A DNA stretch of 64,000 nucleotides from Pseudomonas viridiflava (GCF_003702045.1 NZ_RBTP01000040.1:50840-114839), one strand, 5' to 3'; counted from the first letter of the stretch, positions 1 to 9,960 are shown. Numbers and translations: made by a program. The notes: generated from the sequence alone by a model not told the origin.

Positions 1-1014
1 GGCGGTGTCCTCATCGGTCTGGCCGTTCCAGCAGATCCGTTGCGTGCCATTGATGCCGTACAGGGGGTTGTCCGGTGAGAACACCAGGCCCATGTGCGAG
101 AAACGGCTGATGCGGTAGTCCGGCAGGTAATCGGTGCGCACTTCAACCCTCGGCGTGCGCGCAGCCTGGGCGGGCAGGTCGCCGTACCAGACCAGGCGAC
201 TGTCAGGATGGCTGAAACGCTCATTGAAGGTGTCCAGCACGTAGGCGGTGTCCAGCACCGAGTCGTGTTGGGCAATGGCAATGAACACCGGTTTATCGTA
301 ACGGCGCTTGAGCAGGCGATTCTGGGCCAGGGCGCTGCTGCGGTAGAACTGGGCAAAACCGTTGGTGGGCACATTCATGTAGCGCAGCGGCGTTTGCATC
401 GGGCGCAGACTGTCCTTGGGGGACGCCAGCAGCCACGGTTTTGCCCAACCGATCCAGGGCGTCAGCCAGGCATAACTGCTGTCCGAGCGAAAAGCGGGAG
501 AGAACAGTAGCAGGCCGGCGACCTCGTCATGGTCATAGGCGTAGTCCAGTACGAGATTGGCCCCGGTCGAAAAACCACCCAGATACACCTTGGGTACGTC
601 CTTTTCGAGCAGGCGAGCCTGCTCGCGTACCACCTGTTGCCACTGCTCAAGTGTGACCTTGAGCATGTCTTCAGGCCGGGTGCCGTGGCCGGGCAGCAGC
701 ACGGTGCGCACCAGATAACCCTGATCGGCCAGCCGTTGGCCGATGTCGTGAAACGACCAGGGCGAGTCACCCAGCCCGTGAACCAGCAACACGCCACCCT
801 TCACGTCGCCGCTTGGTGTCCACTGTTGCGGCGCATTCCAGTTCAATTCGGCTTCATGGTCGGCGGTCTGGAAGGCACGCTGCGAACGGATCAGCTCACG
901 CGTCTGCTCGCGGTAATCCTCGAAACCTCGGGTGGGGTCTTCACTCTCGGCCATTGAGGTACACGCCGAAAGCGTGAGCAGGGACAGCAGGCTGGCGAGT
1001 CGGGATCTGATCAA
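1..1014 (-). CDS. Alpha/beta hydrolase lipoprotein, C-terminus cut by window edge
   Basis: The reading frame stays open for 338 codons from a TTG at 1014 to the window edge. The N-terminus is a lipoprotein signal ending in a lipobox (LSAC, lipidated Cys18), so the protein should be membrane-anchored. VHGLGD near residues 78-83 is the oxyanion-hole region and GFSTG at 147-151 places the nucleophile at Ser149, both typical of the serine hydrolase/lysophospholipase fold. The acid and the catalytic His are not assigned, because the C-terminus is missing or uncertain. The TTG start is chosen because it gives the full signal peptide; an internal ATG lies after the lipobox and would remove it. It is divergent from the CdaR-type gene. 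The substrate is unknown. Confidence 0.8.
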   Translation of the reverse strand, partial: MIRSRLASLLSLLTLSACTSMAESEDPTRGFEDYREQTRELIRSQRAFQTADHEAELNWNAPQQWTPSGDVKGGVLLVHGLGDSPWSFHDIGQRLADQGYLVRTVLLPGHGTRPEDMLKVTLEQWQQVVREQARLLEKDVPKVYLGGFSTGANLVLDYAYDHDEVAGLLLFSPAFRSDSSYAWLTPWIGWAKPWLLASPKDSLRPMQTPLRYMNVPTNGFAQFYRSSALAQNRLLKRRYDKPVFIAIAQHDSVLDTAYVLDTFNERFSHPDSRLVWYGDLPAQAARTPRVEVRTDYLPDYRISRFSHMGLVFSPDNPLYGINGTQRICWNGQTDEDTA

Positions 1015-1112
1015 GTTCTGAAAGCCTTGGGTTTGGCGAGTCTGGATTGGGTCATGCAAATTACAGGGCTAAGGCAGCAAGCTGAAACTGTCCAATTTTA
1101 GGGAGGCAGTCC

Positions 1113-1128
1113 AGAGCGTGGGAACGAT
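1113..1128. repeat. Fragment of Pseudomonas dyad repeat
   Basis: AGAGCGTGGGAACGAT resembles one arm of the dyad family whose fuller copy lies at 19550-19660. No partner arm is visible here. It sits in the 268-bp intergenic region between two divergent genes, which otherwise shows only the promoters expected there. Confidence 0.3.
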
Positions 1129-1282
1129 CACAAACCGTGGGAGACTGCTGGCTGCAAGGGCACTATGCCATGCGCATCGCGCTCACCGGCCGTTTCAGGC
1201 ACACTCCCTGCCTCAATAACTTCAACAAAATGTATCCGCATGTCTACTCACTCCAAGCCCCTCGTGGCACCGGGAGTTCTTC

Positions 1283-2374
1283 ATGTTTGCGCTTGATCGG
1301 GACCTGGCTCAGGACATCGTCGACCGCGCCATGGCGATTCTGCCCTATAACGTCAATGTCATGGACTATCTGGGCATCATCATCGGCAGTGGCGACCCCG
1401 AGCGTCTATGTACTCGGCACGAAGGCGCGCAGCGAGTGCTGGCCAACGGTCGAGTGGTGGAAATCGATTCCCAGGCCGCGCTGCAATTGGGCGGCGTGAA
1501 ACCTGGGGTCAATCTGCCACTGATGCTCGATCACAAGCTGGTCGGGGTGCTGGGCATCACCGGCGAGCCGGACGAGGTCCGGGTCTATGGCGAACTGGTC
1601 AAGATGACCGCTGAAATGCTCATGGAGCATCGCCGCCAACAGGTGGATCGCCAATGGCGGCAGCAGCGCAGTGAGGACCTATTGGCGCGCCTGTTGCTGC
1701 AGGACTGTCCTGAAAGCCTTGTGGATGAAGCCCGGCAGTTGGGGCTGCAACCGCAGTTGCCACGGCAGGCCGTACTGATCCAGCTTGAGGGGCAGAGTTC
1801 GATGGCCAGTCAGGTTGCCGGGTGGCTGGGTTCACGCTATGCCGACAGCTGGTTCGTACTGCGTGAGCCGACGTTGCTCTGCTGGTGCCGGGCGACCGGC
1901 AAGGACCGGGATGACGCGGCCTTGCTCAAGCAGTTCGACGAGCATCGTTGGCCGGTCGTGCGCATGGCGGTGGTCGAGCCTTCGGCGGACCTGCCGCAAC
2001 TGCGCCAAGCCTGCGCGGCTGCCCGGGACCTGCTGGATTACGCCATTCAGGCTCGCCCCACCCACAGGCTGCTGCCTCTGGCGGACCATCGCCTGCCGGT
2101 GCTGTTCTGGCGCCATCGCCATGACTGGCTGGCCGCCGACATCGCCGAGCCCGTCGGCCGTTTGCACCACCAGGGCCAGTTGTTCGAAACCCTGTGCGCC
2201 TGGTTCGATTGCAGTGGTGAGAGCCAGGCCTGTGCCGATGCGCTGGGTATTCATCGCAACAGTCTTCGCTACCGGCTGGACAGGATTGCTGAATTGACCG
2301 GTTGGAATCCCTACAAGACCGAGGACCTGTTTCGTTTGTATGTGGGTGTCCAGATCAACCCGCGCCAGCGCTGA
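1283..2374 (+). CDS. cdaR: CdaR-family sugar-diacid regulator
   Basis: This 363-residue protein matches the CdaR (SdiA-like diacid regulator) architecture. The N-terminal sugar-diacid recognition domain (about 1-135) starts with LDRDLAQDIVDRAM and carries LGIIIGSGDPER. A central region follows, and a C-terminal PucR-type helix-turn-helix ends the protein (about 305-355, ADALGIHRNSLRYRLDRIAELTG). In enterobacteria CdaR activates glucarate, galactarate and glycerate metabolism. The next gene is a glycerate kinase 111 bp downstream on the same strand, which fits that role. The start ATG follows a GGAG ribosome-binding site (CGGGAG, then 5 nt). Family membership is firm; the inducer is inferred. 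Confidence 0.87.
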   Translation: MFALDRDLAQDIVDRAMAILPYNVNVMDYLGIIIGSGDPERLCTRHEGAQRVLANGRVVEIDSQAALQLGGVKPGVNLPLMLDHKLVGVLGITGEPDEVRVYGELVKMTAEMLMEHRRQQVDRQWRQQRSEDLLARLLLQDCPESLVDEARQLGLQPQLPRQAVLIQLEGQSSMASQVAGWLGSRYADSWFVLREPTLLCWCRATGKDRDDAALLKQFDEHRWPVVRMAVVEPSADLPQLRQACAAARDLLDYAIQARPTHRLLPLADHRLPVLFWRHRHDWLAADIAEPVGRLHHQGQLFETLCAWFDCSGESQACADALGIHRNSLRYRLDRIAELTGWNPYKTEDLFRLYVGVQINPRQR

Positions 2375-2485
2375 GCACCGGTTTTGTTCACATGCCCGAC
2401 AAGTGCAGAGAATCATTGTGCGCCGGGCAGACGGCAGCGCGGGGCAGGGGTGAGAACATCCCGTCACGGACCTGGAGAACAAACA

Positions 2486-3646
2486 ATGAAAATAGTCATC
2501 GCCCCCGACTCGTTCAAAGACAGCCTGAGCGCTCAAGCCGTGGCCATTGCCATTGCCAGCGGGCTGGCTGAGGTCTGGCCCGACGCCGAACTGATCCAAT
2601 GCCCGATGGCAGACGGCGGTGAGGGCACCATCGAAGCACTGTTGGATGCCTGCAACGGCCAACTGATGAGCGCGCAGGTCAGCGGCCCGCTCGGTGACAT
2701 CGTCCAGGCGCAGTGGGGCTGGCTGGCGCAAAGCCGTACGGCGATCATCGAGATGGCCACGGCCAGCGGCCTGCAACTGCTTTCCCTCTCACAGCGCGAT
2801 GCCTGCCGCACCAGCACCGAAGGTACAGGGCAACTGATGGCGGCAGCGCTGGACGCCGGTGCGCAGCGGGTCATTCTGGCCATCGGCGGCAGCGCCACCA
2901 ACGATGGCGGCAGTGGCATGCTTTCGGCATTGGGTGCGCGCTTTCTGGGCGTTGACGATCAGCCCTTGCCGCGTGGCGGTCTGGCGCTGGCCGATCTGGC
3001 GCGCATCGACCTGAGGGCTCTGGACCCACGGCTGGCGTCCGTGGGGGTCGAGATCGCCGCCGATGTCGACAACCCGCTGTGCGGCCCGAATGGCGCCTCT
3101 CATGTGTTTGGCCCGCAGAAGGGCGCGTCACCCGAACAGGTGCAGGCACTTGATGCCGCGCTGGCGCATTTTGCCGATCACTCGGCTCAAGTGCTGGGGC
3201 ACGATAGGCGCGACAGCCCCGGCAGCGGCGCAGCGGGTGGGATGGGGTTCGCGGCCAAGGCCTACCTGAATGCCTCGTTTCGCGCGGGTGTTGAAGTGGT
3301 TGCAGACCTGACAGGCCTCGCGCAGGCGCTGGTCGGTGCCGATCTGGTCATCACGGGCGAGGGCCGTTTCGATGCCCAGACGCTGCGTGGCAAGACGCCG
3401 CTGGGCGTTGCACGGATGGCCCAACGTCAGGGCGTACCGGTCATCGTTCTGGCTGGCACGCTTGGCGAGGGCTACGAGCAGCTTTATCAGCACGGCATCA
3501 GCGCCGCTTTCGCCTTGACCGGAGGCCCGATGAGCCTTGAACAAGCCTGCCGCGAAGCGCCGCGCCTGTTGCATGACCGTGCGCGGGACGTGGCGCGGAT
3601 CTGGCAGTTGGCGGCCTCGACGAAAGCACCTGTCAGCACGTCGTGA
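2486..3646 (+). CDS. garK: Glycerate 2-kinase (GarK/GlxK family)
   Basis: This 386-residue protein should phosphorylate D-glycerate with ATP to 2-phosphoglycerate, feeding glycerate from sugar diacids or glyoxylate into glycolysis. It shows family hallmarks: MKIVIAPDSFKDSLSA at the start, MADGGEGT near 40, GGSATNDGG near 130 and GEGRFDAQTLRGKTP near 285. The ATG at 2486 is preceded by GGAGAAC and gives the standard N-terminus; the frame is open further upstream without family similarity. It lies directly after the CdaR-type regulator, which likely controls it. Whether it is closer to GarK or GlxK cannot be told here. Confidence 0.9.
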   Translation: MKIVIAPDSFKDSLSAQAVAIAIASGLAEVWPDAELIQCPMADGGEGTIEALLDACNGQLMSAQVSGPLGDIVQAQWGWLAQSRTAIIEMATASGLQLLSLSQRDACRTSTEGTGQLMAAALDAGAQRVILAIGGSATNDGGSGMLSALGARFLGVDDQPLPRGGLALADLARIDLRALDPRLASVGVEIAADVDNPLCGPNGASHVFGPQKGASPEQVQALDAALAHFADHSAQVLGHDRRDSPGSGAAGGMGFAAKAYLNASFRAGVEVVADLTGLAQALVGADLVITGEGRFDAQTLRGKTPLGVARMAQRQGVPVIVLAGTLGEGYEQLYQHGISAAFALTGGPMSLEQACREAPRLLHDRARDVARIWQLAASTKAPVSTS

Positions 3647-3655
3647 TGATTCGAT

Positions 3656-3750
3656 TGTAGGGGTGGACGTGTCCGCGAAAGGGCCTCCACGCCCGACAAC
3701 GATTCAGTGGCTCGCGGCCAAACGAAACGCCGCCCGGTCCACTCCCACAG
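3656..3750. repeat. Degenerate REP-type inverted repeat
   Basis: The left part (GTGGACGTGTCCGCGAAA) and the right part (GGTCCACTCCCACA) resemble eroded arms of the intact elements at 36302-36394 and 48650-48739. Several arm positions are mutated. It sits between the convergent ends of the glycerate kinase gene and the GFA-fold gene. Confidence 0.5.
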
Positions 3751-3796
3751 TTCAGTCGTCTCGCGGCGTAGAGGCATCTCAAGACAGGTTCGAGCC

Positions 3797-4279
3797 TCAA
3801 CGCTCCAGTTTCAGCCTTTCGTGCCAGTCGGCAATCGATTCCTCGGGGTAGTTCTCAAACTGCCTGTCGCCCGGATGGGGATCGATCTCCACCCATGACG
3901 CTTTGGAGTCGAGCAGCATGTGTGTGCGCTCCGGCGGCATCGGCAGGGGCGTGTCGATGGCTGAGGCGAACGGGTGGATCAACTGCGGCCATTGCGGACT
4001 GAACAGCCACAGGCCGCTGCCGCAGAACTTACAGAAATGCCGCTCGGCGCTGCTGGTTTCCACGTGATGATCCTTGCGGATTCGTGCGTGGTAGATCGAG
4101 ATATTTTCCTTCCCTTTGACCTTCATGCTCGCCGCATCGCCGCTCAGGTTGATGGCATAGCCGCCCGCGCCTTGAGTCTTGCGGCAGATTGAGCAATAGC
4201 AGCGTTGATACGGGTAGGGATGCGGGCTGTTCAAGCTGAACTCCACCGCACCGCAATGGCAGGAACCTTCCAGATGCAT
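3797..4279 (-). CDS. GFA/CENP-V-fold zinc-binding protein
   Basis: This is a 160-residue single-domain protein of the glutathione-dependent formaldehyde-activating (GFA) superfamily. The cysteines expected for two zinc sites are present: CHCG (Cys7, Cys9), CYCSIC (Cys27, Cys29, Cys32) and CKFCGSG (Cys83, Cys86). Members bind glutathione adducts or have no known activity, so a precise reaction is not assigned. The gene stands alone, convergent with glycerate kinase and divergent from a chemoreceptor gene. Confidence 0.85.
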   Translation of the reverse strand: MHLEGSCHCGAVEFSLNSPHPYPYQRCYCSICRKTQGAGGYAINLSGDAASMKVKGKENISIYHARIRKDHHVETSSAERHFCKFCGSGLWLFSPQWPQLIHPFASAIDTPLPMPPERTHMLLDSKASWVEIDPHPGDRQFENYPEESIADWHERLKLER

Positions 4280-4493
4280 GGCAAACCTCCTCGGTTGTGC
4301 AAGCCGGTTTCGAGTACTTAGGGGTAGACAAGCCTGACCTCGGGTTGAGCGCGTTCATTCGTCGGGCTGTTCGCGTCGCCGTAAATGACTGCCGGTGCGG
4401 TTAAAGAACGGTCGGTTAATGTCGATACGCTGTGCGGTTGTCTGACGACTGTCGATCCCATTACTGCCTTCCAACAACAAAAGAGCCCTGCCC

Positions 4494-6119
4494 ATGAATT
4501 TACGCACCCTCACTATCGCCCGCCGTGCGGGCCTGGGTTTTACCCTGATCTCCCTTCTGGTGGCGTTGCTGGGCTGGTTCGCGCTGGTGCAGATGTCGGC
4601 CATTCGCGAGAGTGAAGTGGCCGTTGAAACCAACTGGGTGCCGAGCATGCGAGTGGTCAATGACGTGCGGGAAATCATGCTGCGCATTCGTACGATTTCC
4701 CTGCGCATGGCTCTGGACACGGACCCTGCGAGCATTTCCACCTACCGCGGGCAAATGGATGTGCGCCTTGGCGACCTGACCAAGAAGCTGGGCATTCTCA
4801 ACGGCTTTGTTGACACCCCCGAAGAGAAGGTCCTCGCCGATCAGTTTCTGGTCACGATGGGGCAGTACCGCACTGCGCTGGATCGATCCTTCGTACTCGC
4901 CTCTCAAGGTGACAGCACCGGTCTTAACAAGCTCTTGCTGGCTGACATGAAGCAAATCGTCGACGGATCGGGCAAGCAGCTCAATGACCTGGCCGATTTC
5001 TATGTCACCAAGGTCGATGCCGAAGGCAAGGCGGCCGAGGCTCAATACAAGGCCTCGCGCAGCATCGTGCTGATATTCGTGGTACTCGCGGCTCTGGGCA
5101 CAATCGGCCTGGCACTCTGGCTGACCCGCAGCATCGTCGGCCCGCTGCAACGCGCCGTCAGCGCCGCCGAGCATGTGGCTCAGGGCGATCTGACCCATCG
5201 CATCGAAGTGGATGGCGATGATGAGGTCACCCGACTGTTGCGTGCGCTGGAGCAGATGCAGGGCAACCTGCGCGATGCCATGCGCCACATCGGCAGCTCT
5301 GCCGGTCAGTTGGCGTCGGCGGCTACCGAACTCAATTCCGTCACCGAAGACAGCTACCGCGGGCTGAACCAGCAGAACGCCGAAATCGATCAGGCCGCCA
5401 CGGCCATCAACGAGATGACCTCGGCGGTTGAAGAGGTGGCCCGCAACGCCGTGTCCACGTCAGACGCGTCCAGCCATTCCAGTGCTTCCGCGCAGGCGGG
5501 GCAGACTCGCGTGATCGAGACGGTGCAGTCGATCCAGACCCTGACCGAGAATGTTCAGGCGACGTCGGTGCTGGTGCAGAGCCTGGCGGATCAGTCTCAG
5601 GACATCGGCAAGGTGCTGGACGTGATTCGCTCGATTGCCGAGCAGACCAACCTGCTGGCGCTGAACGCCGCCATTGAAGCGGCGCGCGCCGGAGAGTCGG
5701 GGCGCGGCTTTGCGGTGGTGGCCGACGAGGTCAGGGCGCTGGCGCATCGCACCCAACAGTCGACACTGGAAATCGACTCGATGGTCAATGCCATGCGCAG
5801 CGGTTCGGCCGAGGCGCTGGCGTCGATGACCACCAGCCGTGACCGTGCCAGTTCCACGCTTTCGCTGGCCAAGGGGGCAGGGGATTCGCTCAGCGAAATC
5901 ACCTCGTCCATCAACCAGATATCGGAGCGCAACCTGGTGATCGCCAGCGCCGCCGAAGAGCAGGCCCAGGTTTCGCGTGAGGTGGACCGCAACATCGTCA
6001 ACATCCGCGATCTCTCGATGCAATCGACCCAGGGTGCCAATCAGATCAGCGCTTCCAGCCACGAACTGTCGCGTCTGGCCGCCGATCTGAATCAGGTCGT
6101 GGCGCGCTTCAAGGTCTGA
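4494..6119 (+). CDS. Methyl-accepting chemotaxis protein, helical-bundle ligand domain
   Basis: This 541-residue transmembrane chemoreceptor has TM1 at about 11-33, a periplasmic helical region of about 155 residues (four-helix-bundle type), TM2 at about 190-212, a HAMP domain at about 213-265 and a long signalling domain. The signalling hairpin tip reads [19 protein letters not shown]. The C-terminus ends in VVARFKV and has no CheR/CheB-tethering pentapeptide. It should signal to CheA/CheW at the inner membrane. The ligand cannot be predicted from this helical sensor. It is monocistronic. Confidence 0.93.
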   Translation: MNLRTLTIARRAGLGFTLISLLVALLGWFALVQMSAIRESEVAVETNWVPSMRVVNDVREIMLRIRTISLRMALDTDPASISTYRGQMDVRLGDLTKKLGILNGFVDTPEEKVLADQFLVTMGQYRTALDRSFVLASQGDSTGLNKLLLADMKQIVDGSGKQLNDLADFYVTKVDAEGKAAEAQYKASRSIVLIFVVLAALGTIGLALWLTRSIVGPLQRAVSAAEHVAQGDLTHRIEVDGDDEVTRLLRALEQMQGNLRDAMRHIGSSAGQLASAATELNSVTEDSYRGLNQQNAEIDQAATAINEMTSAVEEVARNAVSTSDASSHSSASAQAGQTRVIETVQSIQTLTENVQATSVLVQSLADQSQDIGKVLDVIRSIAEQTNLLALNAAIEAARAGESGRGFAVVADEVRALAHRTQQSTLEIDSMVNAMRSGSAEALASMTTSRDRASSTLSLAKGAGDSLSEITSSINQISERNLVIASAAEEQAQVSREVDRNIVNIRDLSMQSTQGANQISASSHELSRLAADLNQVVARFKV

Positions 6120-6239
6120 AACACCGACATCGACAGGGCTTGAGCGCGCTTGCCACTGACCGGCCGGGCGCGCATTATTGCACCCGGTCGCGAAGACCAC
6201 CGTGCAGGTATGTCTTATCGATGGAGGCAGCTCAGCGTC

Positions 6240-7484
6240 ATGAACAATAACAATCAAACCTTCAGCAGTTGGCTGCGCTCGCCAGCCCATCATCAATGGC
6301 TGGCGCACGAGGGCCGGCGGCTGCTGACCTTCGCCAAGGCGGCAAAACTGGAAAACGGTTTTGGCAGTCTCGATGACTACGGTCGCCTGATGGTGGGGGC
6401 GAAAGCCGAAACCATGAACACGGCGCGTATGACCCATTGCTTTGCGATGGCGCATGCACAAGGCATCCCCGGTTGCGCTTCGCTGGTGGATCACGGCGTC
6501 ACGGCGCTCAGCGGAGTGTTGCGCGATGCCGAGCACGGCGGCTGGTTCAGCGCGGCGCTGCAAGACGGCGGCACCGCAGCCAAACAGGCTTACCTGCATG
6601 CGTTCGTTGCCCTGGCCGCCAGTTCTGCGGTCGTCGCCGGAAGGCCCGGCGCTCAGGCGCTGCTGTCCGATGCGATTCAGGTCATCAACAGCCATTTCTG
6701 GAGCGACGAGGAAGGCGCGATGCGTGAATCCTTTGCCCGCGACTGGAGCGGTGAAGAATCCTATCGCGGTGCCAACAGCAACATGCACAGCACCGAGGCG
6801 TTCCTTGCGCTGGCAGATGTCACCGGCGACGCCCAATGGCTCGACCGGGCGTTGAGCATCGTCGAACGCGTCATTCACCAGCACGCCGCTGCCAATGATT
6901 TTCAGGTCATCGAGCACTTCACCCGTGACTGGCAGCCGCTGCCCGACTACAACCGCGAAAATCCGGCAGACGGTTTTCGCCCCTTCGGCACGACGCCCGG
7001 CCATGCCTTCGAATGGGCGCGCCTGTTGCTGCACCTCGAATCGGCCCTGCGTCACGCGGGTCGCGCAGCCCCGGCCTGGTTGGCCGATGACGCCCGTCAA
7101 CTGTTTGCCAACGCCTGCCGCTACGGCTGGAATGTCGACGGTGCGCCCGGCATCGTTTATACCCTGGACTGGCAGAACAAACCGGTGGTTCGCCATCGTC
7201 TGCACTGGACCCATTGCGAAGCGGCGGCCGCGGCTGCGGCGCTGTTGCAGCGCACCGGCGAGCAGCAGTACGAAGAATGGTATCGGGTGTTCTGGGAATT
7301 CAACGAAACGCTGTTCATCGATTACGAGCACGGCAGCTGGCGTCATGAATTGAACGAGCAGAATGTGCCCAGCGAAGACATCTGGCCCGGCAAGCCTGAC
7401 CTGTACCATGCGTATCAGGCCACGCTGTTGCCGGTATTGCCGCTGTCTCCGAGCCTGGCCAGTGGCTTGGCGGGGATGGACTGA
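6240..7484 (+). CDS. AGE-family sugar isomerase/epimerase
   Basis: This 414-residue alpha/alpha-barrel protein belongs to the N-acylglucosamine 2-epimerase superfamily, which interconverts mannose/fructose, sulfoquinovose/sulfofructose or N-acetyl hexosamines. Supporting segments are MNTARMTHCFAMA near 60, GANSNMHSTEAFLAL near 175 (His of the conserved NxHMH-type motif), PGHAFEWARLL near 250 and HWTHCEAAAAAAAL near 320. The ATG at 6240 is chosen because GGAGG lies 12 nt upstream and MNNNNQTFSSW fits the family start; the frame is open further upstream. D-mannose isomerase is the most likely activity in a pseudomonad, but this is inference. Confidence 0.82.
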   Translation: MNNNNQTFSSWLRSPAHHQWLAHEGRRLLTFAKAAKLENGFGSLDDYGRLMVGAKAETMNTARMTHCFAMAHAQGIPGCASLVDHGVTALSGVLRDAEHGGWFSAALQDGGTAAKQAYLHAFVALAASSAVVAGRPGAQALLSDAIQVINSHFWSDEEGAMRESFARDWSGEESYRGANSNMHSTEAFLALADVTGDAQWLDRALSIVERVIHQHAAANDFQVIEHFTRDWQPLPDYNRENPADGFRPFGTTPGHAFEWARLLLHLESALRHAGRAAPAWLADDARQLFANACRYGWNVDGAPGIVYTLDWQNKPVVRHRLHWTHCEAAAAAAALLQRTGEQQYEEWYRVFWEFNETLFIDYEHGSWRHELNEQNVPSEDIWPGKPDLYHAYQATLLPVLPLSPSLASGLAGMD

Positions 7485-7500
7485 GACAGTGCCTGACGCC

Positions 7501-8589
7501 TCAGTGTGACGGCACGCGTTTATCGGTCAGGCGGATGATCTGGCGGGCCAGAAAGCTACCGGTCAGGATCACGCCGAACAGGCGCAAGGTCTGCATGGCC
7601 AGCACGAAGCCGACGTCGGCGTGGGTATCGATGGCGATGATTGCCATCGTATCCAGGCCGCCGGGGCTGGTGGCCAGGTAAACCGAGAGGTAATCCTTGT
7701 CCATCATCAGCGCGATCAGCCAGGCCGACAGGGCGCAGAGCACGATCAGCACCAGCGAGGCCAGAATCATCATCGGCAGCCGCCGCCAGACATACATCAC
7801 GGTCGGGCGGTCAAAACGCAGGCCCACGTAGCAGCCGATGGCGCCGTAGCCCAATGGCAGCAGCCAGTGCGGGATGGTGATTTGCAACACACCGCTCAAT
7901 TGCAGTGCGCCGCCCACGATCAAGGGCATCAGCAAAGCCCCTGCGGGCAATTTCGACCCCAGCAGCACGCCTACCACGATCACCGCCAGGCTCAAGCCGA
8001 AGTCCATCAGATTGAGCCCTTGCATCACCACGTTGTTGCTGGGCGCCTGAGCGCCACTGCCTGATGCGCCTATGAAGTGGCTGACCAGCGCACCGATCAC
8101 TACCACGCAGACCACCCGCACGTATTGCATTGTGGCCACGACCCGCGAGTCGGCGCCGTAGTCTTCGGACATGGCAACCATCGCCGAAGCGGCCCCCGGT
8201 GAAGTACCCCAGGCCGCCGTGCTGCTCGGTATGCCTGCGAAGCGCACCAGCAACAGGCCAACCCCGGCGCTCAGCACAACGGTCAGCACCGTGGCCAGCA
8301 ACATCACGGGCCAGGACTCAAGGGCGGTCATCAGCACGCTGACCGACATCGCATGGGCGATCAACACACCCACAGTGCCCTGGCCGAACTGAAAGAGTCG
8401 TTTGTTCATGCGGATGGTAGCGCCCGACACACCAAAAGCGATGGCGACCAGCATCGGTCCCAAAAACATCGCTGCGGGCATATTGATCAGTTTCAGCAGT
8501 TGACCGGCGCTGCCGGCAAGCAGGATCAGGGCCAGCCATTGGGCAGGCGGAGAAAGGGTGGGCAAAGACATACTGAAGGTACGTTGCAA
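7501..8589 (-). CDS. AbrB-type duplicated membrane protein
   Basis: This 362-residue polytopic inner-membrane protein belongs to the AbrB duplication family (older name: putative ammonia monooxygenase). Two repeats are visible: MPAAMFLGPMLVAIAFG near 35 and LPAGALLMPLIVGGALQ near 215. In the first half the conserved stretch GTSPGAASAMVAMSEDYGADSRVVA is followed by MQYVRV; in the second half TSPGGLDTMAIIAIDTHADVGFV is followed by MQTLRL. The function is not established, though transport or regulation has been suggested. A downstream ATG at 8571 (MSLPTL) could be the true start. A LysR gene is divergent. Confidence 0.85.
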   Translation of the reverse strand: MQRTFSMSLPTLSPPAQWLALILLAGSAGQLLKLINMPAAMFLGPMLVAIAFGVSGATIRMNKRLFQFGQGTVGVLIAHAMSVSVLMTALESWPVMLLATVLTVVLSAGVGLLLVRFAGIPSSTAAWGTSPGAASAMVAMSEDYGADSRVVATMQYVRVVCVVVIGALVSHFIGASGSGAQAPSNNVVMQGLNLMDFGLSLAVIVVGVLLGSKLPAGALLMPLIVGGALQLSGVLQITIPHWLLPLGYGAIGCYVGLRFDRPTVMYVWRRLPMMILASLVLIVLCALSAWLIALMMDKDYLSVYLATSPGGLDTMAIIAIDTHADVGFVLAMQTLRLFGVILTGSFLARQIIRLTDKRVPSH

Positions 8590-8722
8590 GAAGGTTCTCC
8601 CTGTTGTTGCGAGTGCTGCGAGTCAATCAACGGGCGTTGAGCCCTGATCGAGTGAGACAAGTATCGACATCACAACCCATCAAGTCTATTTTCTAATAAT
8701 GATGAATTGATAACTTTGGTTG

Positions 8723-9634
8723 ATGAATATGGACCTGCGTGATCTAACGTACTTTGAAACCATCGCCGAACTGGGCCATCTGGGTCGTGCCGCTGAAAAG
8801 CTCAATCGCAGCCAGCCCGCGCTGACCAAAAGCATTCAGCGCCTGGAAGAGTCATTCGGCACCAAGCTGTTTCAGCGCGACGGGCGGAGGATCAAGCTGA
8901 CACCGGTGGGCGAACTGCTTCAGGCGCGCGGCAAAGAATTGCAGCAGAGCATCGCCCAGACCCAGCGCGAGGTACGGGATTTCGCCAGTGGCATGGTCGG
9001 TAACATTCGCGTCGGTTGCGCCGCGACGATGGCTGAACACTTGATGCCCAAACTGACCTCGGCCTTGTTGCAGCGCACGCCGGACGTGACCTTCAAGCTG
9101 GTGATCGGTCAGGACGACCTGCTGCGCGAATCGCTGCGCTCGGGGCAGTTGGACATGATCATTTGCGCGCTGGCTCCCGATAGCGAGGGCGTGACGAGCT
9201 TCGCCGTACTGGAAGATGAAGCGGTGGTGATCGCCAGCAAGCAGCACCCGATCTTTAAGAACAAGCCCCTGCACATGGGTGACCTGTGCGCTTACCGCTG
9301 GGTGCTGCCGCCGGTCAGCGTGTCATCACGTAAATGGCTGGACGCGACCTTCGCTGCGCATGGTTTGCCTTTGCCAACGGTGCAGATCGAAGCCAACTCC
9401 ATCTCGCTGCTGCCCAACCTGATCGCCCAGAGCAACCTGCTCAGTTTCGTTGCACGCGAGTCGCTGGAGTTCGGCAAGACCATGCAGCATTTGCGCGAGG
9501 TGCCGTTGGCGCAGACCACCATGAAACGCACCATCGGCGTCACACTGCGCAGCGGCGGCTACCTGTCGCCAGCCGCGCAGGGCATGCTGCAAATGCTGCG
9601 CGACAACGGCGGGGATTTTCTGGTGTGGGCCTGA
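8723..9634 (+). CDS. LysR-family transcriptional regulator
   Basis: This protein of about 303 residues has an N-terminal winged helix-turn-helix (about 1-60, with GRAAEKLNRSQPALTKSIQRLEE) and a two-lobed periplasmic-binding-like effector domain. The ATG at 8723 or the one at 8729 could be used; a TTG lies just before. The 130-bp AT-rich gap to the divergent AbrB-type gene is the expected place for its operator, so the AbrB-type gene is the likely target. The effector is unknown. Confidence 0.9.
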   Translation: MNMDLRDLTYFETIAELGHLGRAAEKLNRSQPALTKSIQRLEESFGTKLFQRDGRRIKLTPVGELLQARGKELQQSIAQTQREVRDFASGMVGNIRVGCAATMAEHLMPKLTSALLQRTPDVTFKLVIGQDDLLRESLRSGQLDMIICALAPDSEGVTSFAVLEDEAVVIASKQHPIFKNKPLHMGDLCAYRWVLPPVSVSSRKWLDATFAAHGLPLPTVQIEANSISLLPNLIAQSNLLSFVARESLEFGKTMQHLREVPLAQTTMKRTIGVTLRSGGYLSPAAQGMLQMLRDNGGDFLVWA

Positions 9635-9741
9635 AAATGTTGAACTCAGGCGCTGGACTTTGAACGCCGCTGGGTTAGCCTTTTGTGGTGCGGACACGTG
9701 GAACGTGTCTGATTGTTTGTCACTCACAGGAGTCACTCGCC

Positions 9742-9960
9742 ATGCACACACCGTCTTGCTTAGGCACCTGCCTGAAGCACGCCTTACCTGTCCACCGGTT
9801 TGGCGGCGACCAGTCGCCTCTGAATGACGCCGACGCCGATGAAGACCGCGACCCCGAGGCCTACCTTGACCTGGACATCCTCGGCCTGGACGACTTTGTC
9901 GACGCAGACAAACTTGACCCCGTCGTGACCGGTGATATCGGGTCTTCCACGCTGGGCTAA
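9742..9960 (+). CDS. Small acidic hypothetical protein
   Basis: This is a 72-codon frame whose ATG follows CAGGAG by 10 nt. The first 20 residues are neutral to basic with two Cys (Cys6, Cys10), and the rest is strongly acidic (DADADEDRDPEAYLDLDILGLDD). No family is recognised and no membrane segment is seen. It is kept because of the ribosome-binding site, the absence of an opposing gene and the biased composition. It may not be expressed. It is not translated from the LysR transcript by overlap, since about 107 bp separate them. Confidence 0.42.
   Translation: MHTPSCLGTCLKHALPVHRFGGDQSPLNDADADEDRDPEAYLDLDILGLDDFVDADKLDPVVTGDIGSSTLG

Noticed and set aside
5460..7409. 649-codon antisense open frame across the chemoreceptor and sugar isomerase genes
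   Set aside because: It lies opposite two clear genes, has no ribosome-binding site and reads as low-complexity Arg/Gly/Gln/His text typical of antisense frames in GC-rich DNA.
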